A stretch of 64,000 bases of DNA from Noviherbaspirillum cavernae (GTDB taxonomy: Bacteria > Pseudomonadota > Gammaproteobacteria > Burkholderiales > Burkholderiaceae_D). Below the pieces are notes generated by a model. The model saw only the letters and a program-made list of their open reading frames with translations, was not told where the DNA came from and did not search any database. The first letter of the stretch is position 1; the number at the start of each line of letters is the position of its first letter. This document shows positions 40,010 to 49,002 of this stretch, in pieces. The position numbers and the translations under genes are program-made. The stretch spans positions 2,914,001 through 2,978,000 of the forward strand of contig NZ_QYUN01000002.1 in NCBI RefSeq assembly GCF_003590875.1, in the 5' to 3' direction.

Positions 40010-41137
40010 TCAAAACAGCTGCAACTCGCCTTTGCGCACGGTGATGAAGGTCGGTTCCTTCTTCACATTGCCGTTGTCGTACTTCGTCACGCCGGTCACG
40101 CCTTTGTAAGCCGGCCCGTTGGCCAACTCATCACGCACAGCCTGGCCAGTCAGCGGCTTGCCCGACTTGATCACGCGGCGGATTGCCTCCACGCCCACAC
40201 CGGCGGCGTCATATGCCAACGCCGCGAACTGGTCCGGCACGCGGCCATACTTTGCCTTGTACTCATCGACGAACACCTTCTTCGACGGATCGCCGGCAAA
40301 GAAAATGCTATGCAACACCACGCCATCGGCGGTCTTGCCCGCCAGTTCGATGAACTTCGGCGATGTCAGCGGAATGCCGCCGCCGACCGGAATATCCACG
40401 CCGGCCTGGTGCAACTGTTGAATGAAAATCGACGCCTCCTGATACGGCAGCGCCAGGAACACGCCTTCCGGTTTCAGCGCCTTGATCTTGCTGACCAGCG
40501 GACGGAAATCCTTCGAGTTCGGCACGACGCTTTCGAGCAGCAGCACTTTGCCGCCGTCTTTCTCGATCGCAGCCGCAGTGGCTTTGCCGGTGTAGACGCC
40601 CCAGTCATCCTGGGAATACGGGATCACGACAGTACGCGCCTTGAGCTTCTTGTGAATGGTGTCGGCGTTGTACTGCGCCAGAATGTCATCGGTATTGTTT
40701 TGCCGGAACTGGTACGGGCTCTGCTTGGTGAAATCGGGATGCGACGCGGTCGGGCTGATCTGAGGAATCCTTGCCTCCGTGAAGATGGGCGCAGCCGCCA
40801 GCGAAGCCGTGGTCGACCATGAACCGATGGCCAGCACAACACCCGGCGTGGCAACGATCTTGCGCGCCACGGTAGCGGCTTCCTGCGGCGAATTCCGATC
40901 GTCCTCCACGATCACCTTGACAGGCCGTCCCTCCACACCGCCCTGTGCATTGATCTTGTCGATATAAAGCTCGACTGCATTCTTGAAACTTGCCCCGTAC
41001 TCGGCGAAATTGCCGGACAAGTGCGAGAAAAATCCGATCGACACCGGCTCTGCCGCGTGCACGGACGACATGACAAGTGAAAAGGACGAAAGTGCAATGG
41101 TGGCGTGCACCAGCAAACGGGATGGATGAAAACGCAT
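40010..41137 (-). CDS. Periplasmic substrate-binding protein of a HAAT-type ABC transporter (LivJ/LivK-like)
   Basis: A 375-residue protein with a signal peptide (about 1-29, cut near VHAAEP) and the type-I periplasmic-binding-protein fold. Family landmarks are VSIGFFSHLSGNFAEYGASF, AVELYIDKINAQGGVEGRPVK and VVLAIGSWSTTASLAAAPIF, the segment that lines the ligand pocket. The ATG at 41137 has a GAGGA Shine-Dalgarno; a TTG at 41143 in frame is less likely. It is the first gene of the leftward operon; all of the importer's parts (binding protein, permease, two ATPases) follow. Confidence 0.92.
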   Translation of the reverse strand: MRFHPSRLLVHATIALSSFSLVMSSVHAAEPVSIGFFSHLSGNFAEYGASFKNAVELYIDKINAQGGVEGRPVKVIVEDDRNSPQEAATVARKIVATPGVVLAIGSWSTTASLAAAPIFTEARIPQISPTASHPDFTKQSPYQFRQNNTDDILAQYNADTIHKKLKARTVVIPYSQDDWGVYTGKATAAAIEKDGGKVLLLESVVPNSKDFRPLVSKIKALKPEGVFLALPYQEASIFIQQLHQAGVDIPVGGGIPLTSPKFIELAGKTADGVVLHSIFFAGDPSKKVFVDEYKAKYGRVPDQFAALAYDAAGVGVEAIRRVIKSGKPLTGQAVRDELANGPAYKGVTGVTKYDNGNVKKEPTFITVRKGELQLF

Positions 41138-41269
41138 GAGCAAGGTCCTCTGATCTCAAGAAAATTCAACAGCCGAGGACGACGTAACATCGTCGCGTTG
41201 CCTCAGCGCCTCAAGTACAGGCGCAACATTAAAGATTGACGCAGAAACTGGCCACGAATCATTTCAAAT

Positions 41270-41614
41270 ATGCTTAGTGCAGTTTTGAGTAAGGGAAATG
41301 ATTTCGGAATGTCGCGTGGTGAACAAGTCGACGCACATTTCGTCATGAGCGCGAACGACATGACGCAGCGCGCGGCAAGTCACCCACTGGCGATCGAAGC
41401 GGGACTGACGCAACTGCTGGAGCAATACGAGAAGGAGAAGACACTGCACGGCCGGCGCGTAGTGGTGAGCAATGACTGCCGGCCAGAGCGGGAGGTATTG
41501 CCAAGAACCGGCCCCTTGGCGGTCAAGGTGCCGAAGGTGCGTCACCGTCCCGGCAACGACCGAGATCAAGGACAAGCTCGTTCTTTTGAAGAATCGGTCT
41601 TGATCACGGCCTGA
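41270..41614 (+). pseudogene. IS256-family transposase remnant (N-terminal fragment)
   Basis: An open frame of 114 codons. Its middle part LTQLLEQYEKEKTLHGRRVV, followed by PEREVLPRTGPLAVKVPKVRHR, aligns by eye with the N-terminus of IS256-type transposases (there typically REVLTGIGPIPVKVPKVRDRSG). The catalytic DDE core is absent: similarity stops about 20 codons before the stop, and the remaining residues look out of frame. Thus only the first ~80 residues of a ~400-residue transposase persist. No terminal inverted repeats could be paired. It adjoins the tRNA-Thr mini-island, a site of repeated insertion. Confidence 0.7.
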
Positions 41615-41694
41615 CGCATGGCGATGCAACCAGAAATTCCCTCGCTCTGGGCAAGCAAGGTACCTATCCGCTACCGCAGCCCCAGAAACAACAA

Positions 41695-41712
41695 AGCCCA
41701 ACCTTGTGGGCT
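41695..41712 (-). terminator. Probable original terminator of tRNA-Thr, now displaced
   Basis: On the minus strand AGCCCA-N6-TGGGCT forms a 6-bp stem followed by TTGTTGTTT. It sits 20 bp beyond the left 48-bp repeat, the position a tRNA-Thr terminator would have had before the island split the locus. Confidence 0.55.
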
Positions 41713-41731
41713 GGGCCAAGTCATTGAATCC

Positions 41732-41779
41732 ATTGGTGCTGATGAGAGGAGTCGAACCTCCGACCTACTGATTACGAAT
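41732..41779. repeat. Left attachment repeat (3' part of tRNA-Thr)
   Basis: These 48 bp are identical to 43968-44015, i.e. the CCA end, acceptor 3' strand, T arm, variable loop and part of the anticodon stem of tRNA-Thr. The 5' half of a tRNA does not follow (sequence diverges after GATTACGAAT), so this is not a second tRNA gene. It is the distal att site left by integration. Confidence 0.9.
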
Positions 41780-41808
41780 TAGCAATTATCATGCTAAGCC
41801 TTTGAAAA

Positions 41809-41922
41809 TTAAGACAAATACTCGGCAATCCGATACGGTACAGTCTCACCAAGGAGCGAAACCGCCATACCTTTTACTGGCATGAAATCGGATAACGTCA
41901 CGTTCAAAGTATCTACCAACAT
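41809..41922 (-). CDS. Small hypothetical island protein
   Basis: A 37-residue ORF starting MLVDTLNVTLSDF and ending RIAEYLS. It has a strong Shine-Dalgarno (AGAGGA, 6 nt before the ATG) and follows the 122-residue island gene by 32 bp. It is acidic with no recognisable domain. Being short, its reality rests on the ribosome-binding site and operon position. Confidence 0.45.
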   Translation of the reverse strand: MLVDTLNVTLSDFMPVKGMAVSLLGETVPYRIAEYLS

Positions 41923-41954
41923 TTGGTTCCTCTCCCGGCCTGCGCCGATTTCCT

Positions 41955-42323
41955 TTACTGCGCCGCTGGCGGTGTCCAGCCGGCCCTCCGCGCCAAGATT
42001 TGCCATTGCGGTTCTTCTTCGGCGATGATTTCTTTGCAGTAGTTCAAAACCAAAGTAATCGCTTCGCTAAATTTTTTTCGGCGAAGATCATCTGATTTTG
42101 CAAATCCTGAAGCCATAGATTGCAATCGTGTTTTGGCGCTTGTGTTCATACCTGCAATGGATCGCAAGCTGCTGGCGAGACCTGCGGAGGCTTTCTTCAA
42201 AAATTCGTCCTCGGTTTCAATCGCAAGCTGACTCAGCTTGTTCAAAGTCGCAGCGACAGACGCTTCTGCGTCCAAAACTTTCAGCATGGTCTTATATTCT
42301 TTTTTGTCATCGGCTTTTCTCAT
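41955..42323 (-). CDS. Hypothetical helical island protein
   Basis: A 122-residue, predicted all-helical protein rich in Ala, Lys and Glu (KVLDAEASVAATLNKLSQL, KTRLQSMASGFAKSDDLRRK). No signal peptide and no recognised family. The ATG at 42323 has AAGGGA 6 nt upstream; an ATG two codons earlier is an alternative. It follows the secreted 143-residue gene by about 30 bp. Confidence 0.6.
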   Translation of the reverse strand: MRKADDKKEYKTMLKVLDAEASVAATLNKLSQLAIETEDEFLKKASAGLASSLRSIAGMNTSAKTRLQSMASGFAKSDDLRRKKFSEAITLVLNYCKEIIAEEEPQWQILARRAGWTPPAAQ

Positions 42324-42354
42324 TTCCATCCCTTTACTTGTTTGGCTTTCCGAA

Positions 42355-42786
42355 TCATTGATAACAGCGAAGTGAAGCATGTCTCGCATTGAGATCACGT
42401 TGCCTGGCCTGATCCGCATTGACCTGATCGATGGGCACATACTGCCAGTTCGAATATTTCAATTGGAGCTGCTTCAACTCTTGGTTGATCGAATCACATT
42501 GAGTGGCTCTCGCACGCTCGCCAATTTCAGACGCGCGGGCACTGTTCGCGCGATCCAGTCCACGCTGCATTAAATCGACCTGCTGTTGAAATGGCATGTT
42601 GTCAGGAACGGTATATATCCCCTCGACCAAGGATTTGTGCTTCTGGCAATGATCCTTTGCCCAGAAGGATTCGCCGTTGTAGGCTCTGCATCGATAGATG
42701 GTATCGGCCAGACTTGAAGTCGCGATCAAAATTGATGTGGCAGCCGACGCAATGACGAATATTCTGGGTATTAGCGGCATGGACAT
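42355..42786 (-). CDS. Exported island protein, DUF4124-like start
   Basis: A 143-residue protein with a signal peptide (about 1-28, ending SSLADT). The mature part begins IYRCRAYNGESFWAKDHCQK, resembling the short Cys-containing domain (C...Y..G...W...C) of DUF4124-type periplasmic proteins. The C-terminal half is predicted helical with a final Cys (RCYQ). The function is unknown. Its presence in a mini-island between cytoplasmic-looking genes is unusual. Confidence 0.65.
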   Translation of the reverse strand: MSMPLIPRIFVIASAATSILIATSSLADTIYRCRAYNGESFWAKDHCQKHKSLVEGIYTVPDNMPFQQQVDLMQRGLDRANSARASEIGERARATQCDSINQELKQLQLKYSNWQYVPIDQVNADQARQRDLNARHASLRCYQ

Positions 42787-42821
42787 TTTTGTTTCGCTTC
42801 CTCAGTCGATCTCGATTTTTT

Positions 42822-43097
42822 CTATCGGGTGAGCTTGGAAATGGCGCTCTGTGCATTTGCCTCTGTCTCGAAGCGAAGCTGCCTATCAGACGGACCACGC
42901 ATTACTTCCAAATGTCCGTCTGCATAGCGACGCACGACTTCAAATGGACGGAACGGTGCAAGACTAGCGACGCCAATGATGTTCTTGCGCACTCGCCACC
43001 CTGCCTCTTCAGACAGCGCCCCAGGTGTCCGCGAGGCGAGGTGCAATTGGTGTAACTGCCGACTCAGCAACACCCGTTTTCGAGCCCGTTGTTTCAT
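42822..43097 (-). CDS. Small basic island protein
   Basis: A 91-residue protein with a very basic N-terminus (MKQRARKRVLLSRQLHQLHL) and a later block VVRRYADGHLEVMRGPSDRQ. No domain recognised. AGGGAA about 6 nt upstream supports the ATG at 43097. It starts 10 bp after the preceding small gene, so both are in the same leftward transcript. Confidence 0.55.
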   Translation of the reverse strand: MKQRARKRVLLSRQLHQLHLASRTPGALSEEAGWRVRKNIIGVASLAPFRPFEVVRRYADGHLEVMRGPSDRQLRFETEANAQSAISKLTR

Positions 43098-43107
43098 GAT
43101 TGTTTCC

Positions 43108-43341
43108 CTAGATCGGGGAGAACTTATAGTCTTTAGCAACCAGCACAACAGCATTGCCGAAGGCGACAAATATGCTGGCGTCTTTTGCTTGCTTCACCAG
43201 TTCAGTCATGAAGGCATCTTTCATACGCTCTCGACCCGCTTCCTTGTAAAACTGCGGCCACGTCAACGTAATAACATCCTTCGCTGATTTGTTGAGTAGG
43301 TCTCTCAAATCCTCAACAACATCTGCCACCGATTTAGCCAT
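43108..43341 (-). CDS. Small hypothetical island protein, first of the cargo genes
   Basis: A 77-residue protein starting MAKSVADVVEDLRDLLNKSA, helical N-terminus followed by a hydrophobic beta region (ASIFVAFGNAVVLVAKDY). No family recognised. GAGGG about 8 nt upstream of the ATG at 43341. It is adjacent to the AT-rich leader that separates the cargo from the integrase remnant. Confidence 0.55.
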   Translation of the reverse strand: MAKSVADVVEDLRDLLNKSAKDVITLTWPQFYKEAGRERMKDAFMTELVKQAKDASIFVAFGNAVVLVAKDYKFSPI

Positions 43342-43438
43342 ATTCGCACCCTCTAAAGTCAATAATGATAATCAACCGTAAGTAAGTTATAACACTTTTC
43401 TAAGAAATGCTAAGGATTTATAAGAATTCCTAAAAAAT

Positions 43439-43871
43439 TTATGACCAAATGCAAACCGCGAACATTTCACGCAGTTTTTCTTGAGACACTTTTAGGTAGG
43501 GCATGATGTGATCCAGTTCGGCATGTCCCAAAAGCTGCTGCACGGTTTCGATATCGACCCCTCTCATCAAAAGATTAGAAGCGAATGACCGCCTGCCGCT
43601 GTGACTAGGGCCGCCGCGAATGCCTGCGTCCTTGTAGAGTTTGGTGATATGAGATTGAAGGCTGTCACAGGCCAGATAATCGACCTGCTCCCCGGCCTCA
43701 TTGATGCGCCGTTTTGTGATCGCTTACGCCTCGCACCATTTCGTCTTCAGTGCGTCGCGCCCAGTCATCGGCGTCGCGTTTAGTGCGGAAGGTCTTTGAA
43801 GCGGTGGGCCAGCCGTGCTTACGTATAACGGCTTTCCAAGTGCCAGATGGAGTCTTAACGATGGCCGCCAT
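43439..43871 (-). pseudogene. Tyrosine integrase with internal deletion and frameshift
   Basis: From the ATG at 43871 an arm-binding-type N-terminus is read (MAAIVKTPSGTWKAVIRKHG, then WARRTEDEMVRGV); it ends at a stop about 57 codons in, near 43700. In another frame the C-terminal catalytic part follows at once: [59 protein letters not shown]. It carries the H-x-x-R pair, the LLGH histidine and the nucleophilic Tyr. The central part with the first catalytic Arg is missing, about 150 residues. A deletion with frame loss therefore inactivated the enzyme. Position beside the tRNA att site is normal. Confidence 0.85.
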
Positions 43872-43922
43872 GTCCCTTTTGTGAATGCCAAGTGTACCGA
43901 TAATGTACTTTTTGCACCCCAC

Positions 43923-43967
43923 AAAAGCAAACGCCTTACGTGAATTTCACGTAAGGCGTTTGCTTTT
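43923..43967 (-). terminator. Perfect 45-bp palindrome directly 3' of tRNA-Thr
   Basis: Arms at 43923-43944 and 43946-43967 are exact reverse complements over 22 bp with a one-base centre. In tRNA orientation the second arm ends in GCTTTT, followed by GTGGGG. It begins 2 bp after the tRNA CCA end and is inside the island's att boundary, so the island brought it in. It probably now terminates tRNA-Thr transcription; a role in excision or as a cruciform is an alternative. Confidence 0.75.
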
Positions 43968-44045
<78 letters not shown>

Positions 44046-44055
44046 GAAGACGCGT

Positions 44056-44061
44056 ATTCTA
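44056..44061 (-). promoter_or_regulatory. Candidate -10 of tRNA-Thr
   Basis: TAGAAT on the minus strand, 10 bp before the tRNA 5' end, followed by the GC-rich discriminator ACGCG expected for stringently controlled tRNA promoters. No convincing -35 was found. Confidence 0.5.
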
Positions 44062-44138
44062 GCAAAAAATCAAGCTTTTCCGCCAGACATCCTGTCGCCC
44101 GACCGACGTGATCCACGTCATGTCAATTAAACAAACAC

Positions 44139-45140
44139 TCACTCCCCGTGATAGCCGGTCACGCGCTCGACTTCGTTCTTCGAGCCGAGGAACACGGCAA
44201 CGCGTTCATGCAGTTTCGTCGGCTGAATGTCCATGATGCGCTGCTTGCCGTTCGTCGCGGCGCCACCTGCCTGTTCGACGAGGAAGGCCATCGGGTTGGC
44301 TTCGTACATCAGGCGCAGCTTGCCTGGCTTGTCCGGCTCACGCGCATCGGCGGGGTACATGAAGATGCCGCCGCGGTTCAGGATGCGGTGGACGTCGGCG
44401 ACCATCGAGGCGATCCAGCGCATGTTGAAGTCCTTGCCGCGCGCGCCGGTTTTTCCTGCGAGCAGTTCATCGACATAACGCTTGACCGGCGGATACCAGT
44501 GGCGGGCATTGGAGGCGTTGATCGCGAATTCCTTGGTGTCGGCCGGGATTTGCATGTTGCGCTGGGTGAGCACCCATGAGCCCATTTCGCGGTCGAGCGT
44601 GAAGCAGTTGACGCCGTCGCCGGTGGTGAGGACCAGCACAGTCTGCGGACCGTACACGGCGTAGCCGGCGGCGACCTGTTTCGTGCCCGGTTGCAGGAAG
44701 TCCTTTTCGGTCGGCTCTTGCATGCCATCCGGCGCTTTCAGCACGGAGAAGATGGTGCCGATGGAGACGTTGACGTCGATGTTGCTGGAGCCGTCGAGCG
44801 GATCGAACAGCAGCATGTATTCGCCCTTCGGATAGCGGTGCGGAATCGGGTGGATGGTTTCCATTTCTTCCGATGCCATCGCGGCGAGGTGGCCGCCCCA
44901 TTCGTTGGCTTCGAGCAGGATTTCGTTGGAGAGCACGTCGAGTTTCTTCTGCACTTCTCCCTGCACGTTTTCGCTGCCGGCGCTGCCGAGCACTTCGCCC
45001 AGCGCGCCCTTGCCGACGGCATGGCTGATGGATTTGCAGGCGCGCGCGACCACTTCGATCAGGAGGCGCAGTTCTGCGGGAATCTTGTTGTTCTGTCGCT
45101 GTTCTTCGACCAGGTATTGCGTGAGGCTGACACGTTTCAT
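44139..45140 (-). CDS. fbp: Class 1 fructose-1,6-bisphosphatase
   Basis: A 333-residue enzyme hydrolysing fructose-1,6-bisphosphate to fructose-6-phosphate in gluconeogenesis. Visible are the metal-site SEEME (about 90-94) and the catalytic [10 protein letters not shown] (113-122), plus [13 protein letters not shown] and the C-terminal GGAATNG near the substrate site. The length is normal. The ATG at 45140 is preceded by GGAACG; an earlier in-frame ATG at 45176 overlaps pepN and is unlikely. It starts 25 bp after the pepN stop, so the two are probably cotranscribed. Confidence 0.97.
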   Translation of the reverse strand: MKRVSLTQYLVEEQRQNNKIPAELRLLIEVVARACKSISHAVGKGALGEVLGSAGSENVQGEVQKKLDVLSNEILLEANEWGGHLAAMASEEMETIHPIPHRYPKGEYMLLFDPLDGSSNIDVNVSIGTIFSVLKAPDGMQEPTEKDFLQPGTKQVAAGYAVYGPQTVLVLTTGDGVNCFTLDREMGSWVLTQRNMQIPADTKEFAINASNARHWYPPVKRYVDELLAGKTGARGKDFNMRWIASMVADVHRILNRGGIFMYPADAREPDKPGKLRLMYEANPMAFLVEQAGGAATNGKQRIMDIQPTKLHERVAVFLGSKNEVERVTGYHGE

Positions 45141-45165
45141 ATGTTGCGTTCCAGTGTGACGATGA

Positions 45166-47826
45166 TTAATTGGCAAGGGATTTGGTGACGACTTCGAGCA
45201 CGTCTTTCGACAGGCCCTTGGTGTCGGCGACCTGCTTCAGCGCGGCGCGCATCTTGCCCTGCAAGACGGGTGCGTACTTGCGCCAGCGGTCGAGGCTGCG
45301 CGCGAGGCGTGCCGCGACTTGCGGGTTGATCGCGTTGAGCGCGATGACTTGCTCCGCCCAGAAGGCGTAGCCGCTGCCGTCGACCGCATGGAATTGCGAT
45401 GGGTTGCCGTTGCAGAATCCGAAAAGCAGGCTGCGCGCGCGGTTCGGGTTCTTCAGCGTGAATGCGGAATGTTTCATCAGTTTGCGCACGGCCTTGACGT
45501 CGGTGGTGCGGGCTGTGGCTTGCAGCATGAACCACTTGTCGATGACCAGCGCTTCGTTTTCGAACTCGTTATAGAAGGTGTCGAGCGCGGCGACCTTGCC
45601 AGGCGCATTGCTGTTGACGAGCGCGGTCAGCGCGACCAGTCGGTCGGTCATGTTGTTGGCGTTGTCGTACTGGGTCTGCGCCAGCACGTGCGCTTCGATG
45701 TCATCCAGTTCGATCATGTAGGACAAGGCGAGGTTCTTCAAGCCGCGCTTGCCGGCCGATGCGGCGTCAGGGCTGTAGGTGCCGGGCGTGCGGTTCGACT
45801 GGTAGGCAACCAGCCAGTCGATGCGCAGCGCGCTTGCCAGCGAGCGGCGCAGGAACCGGCGCACCGTGTGAATCGCCTGCGGGTCCACCATGTCCATCTG
45901 TTCCGCGATCACGGTTTCCGACGGCAGGGTCAAGGCAAATTCGCGGAACGCGGAATCGAGCGCGGTGGCGTCCAGCATGGCGCGGAAGCTCTCCGTCAAT
46001 ACAGGCTCGTCGCCATCGTCATCTGCCAGCACGTGGCCGTCCTGCACGTCGCGGGTCAGTTCCAGCATGCGGCGCATGGCAAGGCGCTGGCCTGCCTCCC
46101 AGCGATTGAAGGGGTCGCTGTCGTTGGCCATCAGGAAGGCGAGTTCGACGTCGGTATAGTCGATTTCCAGAATCACCGGCGCGGAGAAGTCGCGCAGGAT
46201 GGACGGCACGGGCTGCTCCGGCACGTCGGTGAAGACGAAGGTCTGCTTCTCCTTCGTGAGTTCCAGCACCATTGTGGTGCCGGCCTGCGCGTGTCCTTCG
46301 AGATGGAGCGGCATATCGCTGCCATGGCTGTTGAGCAAGCCGACCTTGACCGGAATGTGGAATGGCAGCTTCCTGTCCTCGCCGGGCGTCGGCGGGCAGG
46401 ATTGCGACAGCGTGAGTTCGTACTTCCTGCCGACCGGATCGTAATGCGTGTCCACGGTCACGCGCGGTGTGCCGGCCTGGCTGTACCACAGCTCGAATTG
46501 CGTCAGGTCGCGGTCGTTGGCATCGGCCATCGCGGCGCGGAAGTCGTCGCATTCGACCGCCTGCCCGTCGTGCCGCTGAAAGTAGAGATCCATGCCCTTG
46601 CGGAAGCCGTCGCGGCCGAGCAGGGTCTGGTACATGCGCACCACTTCCGAACCTTTTTCGTAGATGGTGACGGTGTAGAAATTATTGATCTCGACGTAGG
46701 AATCGGGCCGCACCGGATGCGCCATCGGGCCGGCGTCCTCCGGGAACTGCGCCTGACGCAGCACGCGCACGTCCTCGATGCGCTTGACCGCGCGGCCGCT
46801 GTCGGTGCCGATCATGTCGGCGGAAAATTCCTGATCGCGGAACACGGTCAGGCCTTCCTTCAACGATAGCTGGAACCAATCGCGGCAGGTGACGCGGTTG
46901 CCGGTCCAGTTGTGGAAATACTCGTGGCCCACCACCGATTCGATGCCGGCGTAATCGGCATCGGTCGCGATGCGCGGATTGGCCAGCACGTACTTGGTGT
47001 TGAAGATATTGAGGCCCTTGTTCTCCATCGCGCCCATGTTGAAGTCGCCGACCGCGACGATCATGAAACGGTCGAGGTCGAGTTCCAGGCCGAAGCGTTC
47101 CTCATCCCAGCGGATGCTGTTCTTCAGCGAATCCATCGCATGCTGCGTCTTGTCGAGATTACCCTCCTCGACCCAGACCTGCAGCAGCACTTCACGGCCC
47201 GACTGCAGCGTGTACTTTTCTTCCTGGCAAACGAGTTGTCCCGCGACGAGCGCGAACAGGTAGGACGGCTTCTTGAACGGGTCTTCCCACACGGCGTAGT
47301 GACGGCCATCGCCAAGATCGCCTTCCTCGATCAGGTTCCCGTTGGACAGCAGCACCGGATACTTCTTCTTGTCGGCGCGCAGCATGACGGTGTATTTCGC
47401 CATCACGTCGGGCCGGTCGGGGAAGTAGGTGATCTTGCGGAAGCCCTCGGCTTCGCATTGCGTGAAAAAGTTGCCGTTGGAAACGTACAAACCCATCAGC
47501 GAGGTATTGCGATCCGGATGGGTCAGCGTCTCGATTTCGAGCGTGACCTTGTCGGGCGCATTGAAAATCTCCAATGTCCCATCGTGCAGCGTGTAGGCGC
47601 GCTTCGTGAGCGGCTTGCCGTTCATGCGCAACTGCACGAGTTCCAGCGCTTCGCCGCACAGCACGAGACTCTTGTTGCGGCTGTCGCGGTTGCGCGTCAT
47701 CGTGAGCCGAGTCGCGACGCGCGTGATGGCCGGGTCGAGGTCGAAACCCATTTCGACGGTGTCGACCCAATAGCTCGGCGGTGTGTAGTCCTTGCGATAA
47801 ATCGTTTGGGGAGTATCGGTGCGCAT
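45166..47826 (-). CDS. pepN: Aminopeptidase N (M1 family)
   Basis: An 886-residue zinc metallopeptidase removing N-terminal residues from peptides. The exopeptidase motif GAMEN is at 265-269, the zinc ligands in HEYFHNW (His301, His305) and the third ligand Glu324 in LKEGLT. Length and layout match the E. coli PepN type. The ATG at 47826 begins [17 protein letters not shown] as in relatives; the frame is open further upstream to 47952 but that part is not family-like. Cytoplasmic. Confidence 0.97.
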   Translation of the reverse strand: MRTDTPQTIYRKDYTPPSYWVDTVEMGFDLDPAITRVATRLTMTRNRDSRNKSLVLCGEALELVQLRMNGKPLTKRAYTLHDGTLEIFNAPDKVTLEIETLTHPDRNTSLMGLYVSNGNFFTQCEAEGFRKITYFPDRPDVMAKYTVMLRADKKKYPVLLSNGNLIEEGDLGDGRHYAVWEDPFKKPSYLFALVAGQLVCQEEKYTLQSGREVLLQVWVEEGNLDKTQHAMDSLKNSIRWDEERFGLELDLDRFMIVAVGDFNMGAMENKGLNIFNTKYVLANPRIATDADYAGIESVVGHEYFHNWTGNRVTCRDWFQLSLKEGLTVFRDQEFSADMIGTDSGRAVKRIEDVRVLRQAQFPEDAGPMAHPVRPDSYVEINNFYTVTIYEKGSEVVRMYQTLLGRDGFRKGMDLYFQRHDGQAVECDDFRAAMADANDRDLTQFELWYSQAGTPRVTVDTHYDPVGRKYELTLSQSCPPTPGEDRKLPFHIPVKVGLLNSHGSDMPLHLEGHAQAGTTMVLELTKEKQTFVFTDVPEQPVPSILRDFSAPVILEIDYTDVELAFLMANDSDPFNRWEAGQRLAMRRMLELTRDVQDGHVLADDDGDEPVLTESFRAMLDATALDSAFREFALTLPSETVIAEQMDMVDPQAIHTVRRFLRRSLASALRIDWLVAYQSNRTPGTYSPDAASAGKRGLKNLALSYMIELDDIEAHVLAQTQYDNANNMTDRLVALTALVNSNAPGKVAALDTFYNEFENEALVIDKWFMLQATARTTDVKAVRKLMKHSAFTLKNPNRARSLLFGFCNGNPSQFHAVDGSGYAFWAEQVIALNAINPQVAARLARSLDRWRKYAPVLQGKMRAALKQVADTKGLSKDVLEVVTKSLAN

Positions 47827-47897
47827 AAGGGATAATTGGCGTCGGAGTTTTGAAGCAAAATGGCATTCTACCAACCAACCGTATGCGACCCCAATCA

Positions 47898-48239
47898 ATG
47901 AAACCATCCCTTGCGCTTTTCGTGGCCGCCCTGCCGCTTGTCCTTTCGTCATGTACCCAGGAGCAACAAAATAAGATCAGCCGGACCGTGCAGAACTGGA
48001 CGGGGACGAATGGCGTGCTGGAATTTTATGCAGGCGACAAGCTGGTGCGGCGCTTCATCCATATCGACAAGATCTCGACCGCGCTGGGCACCGATGACAA
48101 GTCGCCGCGCTCGTATCGCTATGGCTACGGCGTTCTTGATGAAAACTTCAACATGCTTGCCGATGCCGGCGAGAAAAAAGTCTATTTCGAGATCAGCGAT
48201 TTCGGCGCGAGTTACATCTTTTTCGAAAATCCGCGTTGA
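47898..48239 (+). CDS. Small predicted lipoprotein
   Basis: A 113-residue protein with a lipoprotein signal (MKPSLALFVAALPLVLSSC, lipobox LSSC, Cys19) and a mature domain with NGVLEFYAGDKLVRRFIHID and FEISDFGASYIFFE. It resembles small envelope lipoproteins found in betaproteobacteria; no function known to me. An in-frame ATG at 47883 is an alternative start. It is divergent from pepN. Confidence 0.75.
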   Translation: MKPSLALFVAALPLVLSSCTQEQQNKISRTVQNWTGTNGVLEFYAGDKLVRRFIHIDKISTALGTDDKSPRSYRYGYGVLDENFNMLADAGEKKVYFEISDFGASYIFFENPR

Positions 48240-48331
48240 TTTCCCTTGAAGTTTTTTGTTGCGAGTTGCAAATGTTGATGGAAATTTTCCACAAGCCGCC
48301 TATGCTGAATTTCTCCCAGCTGGAGAAATCC

Positions 48332-48964
48332 ATGAAGCGTTGGCTGACTGTGAAGTTGATTGTCGTTGCGGGCGTGATGCTCGGCGGATGCACCACACCG
48401 GTGGTCAAGAGCAATGTGACTTCCTTCCACGAATTACCGGCCAGCCTGCAGGACAAGACCTTCGTCTTCGAGCGCACGCAGGAACAGGAAAACAGCCTCG
48501 AATATCGCAACTATGAAAACCTGGCGAGCGCCGAGCTGGTGCGCCTTGGATTCCGGGAAGTTCCGACTATCGCAGCGGCGAAACTCAAGGCATCGATGGG
48601 CTATAAAGTCACGGTGCGCGACGTGCGCGTGGTGGAGCCGGTCATCGTCAACACCTACTGGCCGGGACCGTTCTGGCCGGGTCCCTATTGGCGCGGCTAC
48701 TACGGCCCGTTCTACGATCCGTTCTGGTACGGCCCGCCGATTGTCGAGCGCCGCGACAGCAGTTTTCAGGTGTTTAACCGGCAATTGAAGTTTGCCCTGG
48801 CGCAGACCTCGAACGGCAAGACGGTGTTTGAAACGACCGTGGTGAGCGAAGGCGCCAACGGTTCGCTGGCGGCGGTCATGCCTTACATGATACGCAGCGC
48901 GTTTGCGGACTTTCCCGGACCGAACGGCGTGCCGCGGCAAATCGAGTTGAAGATGGAAAAATGA
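48332..48964 (+). CDS. DUF4136-type lipoprotein
   Basis: A 210-residue lipoprotein: signal MKRWLTVKLIVVAGVMLGGC with lipobox (LGGC), then the DUF4136 fold including KTFVFERTQEQENSLEYRNY and a later RQLKFALAQTSNGKTVFETT. A striking insert rich in Trp, Pro, Gly and Tyr (WPGPFWPGPYWRGYYGPFYD) lies in the middle. GGAGAA precedes the ATG at 48332. Outer-membrane location likely; role unknown. Confidence 0.82.
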   Translation: MKRWLTVKLIVVAGVMLGGCTTPVVKSNVTSFHELPASLQDKTFVFERTQEQENSLEYRNYENLASAELVRLGFREVPTIAAAKLKASMGYKVTVRDVRVVEPVIVNTYWPGPFWPGPYWRGYYGPFYDPFWYGPPIVERRDSSFQVFNRQLKFALAQTSNGKTVFETTVVSEGANGSLAAVMPYMIRSAFADFPGPNGVPRQIELKMEK

Positions 48965-48969
48965 GTCGG

Positions 48970-48994
48970 CGCTGCCGCGATCGATGCGGCAGCG
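48970..48994. terminator. Strong hairpin between convergent genes
   Basis: CGCTGCCGC and GCGGCAGCG are perfect 9-bp arms with the 7-nt loop GATCGAT, placed between the DUF4136 stop and the DUF1631 stop. It has no T tract; probable bidirectional terminator from position. Confidence 0.6.
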
Positions 48995-49002
48995 ACCCGG
49001 AG

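Noticed and set aside
41178..41224. Two short inverted repeats upstream of the binding-protein gene (GACGA/TCGTC and GCGCCT/AGGCGC)
   Set aside because: Arms of 5-6 bp with 7-nt spacers are common by chance, and there is no adjoining T tract or regulator gene.
41734..41779. Possible second tRNA-Thr gene
   Set aside because: Only the 3' part of the tRNA is present; the sequence diverges in the anticodon stem, so no cloverleaf can form.
44105..44119. Hairpin GACGTG-ATC-CACGTC after fbp as a terminator
   Set aside because: Short stem, no T run in the fbp direction; not strong enough to annotate.
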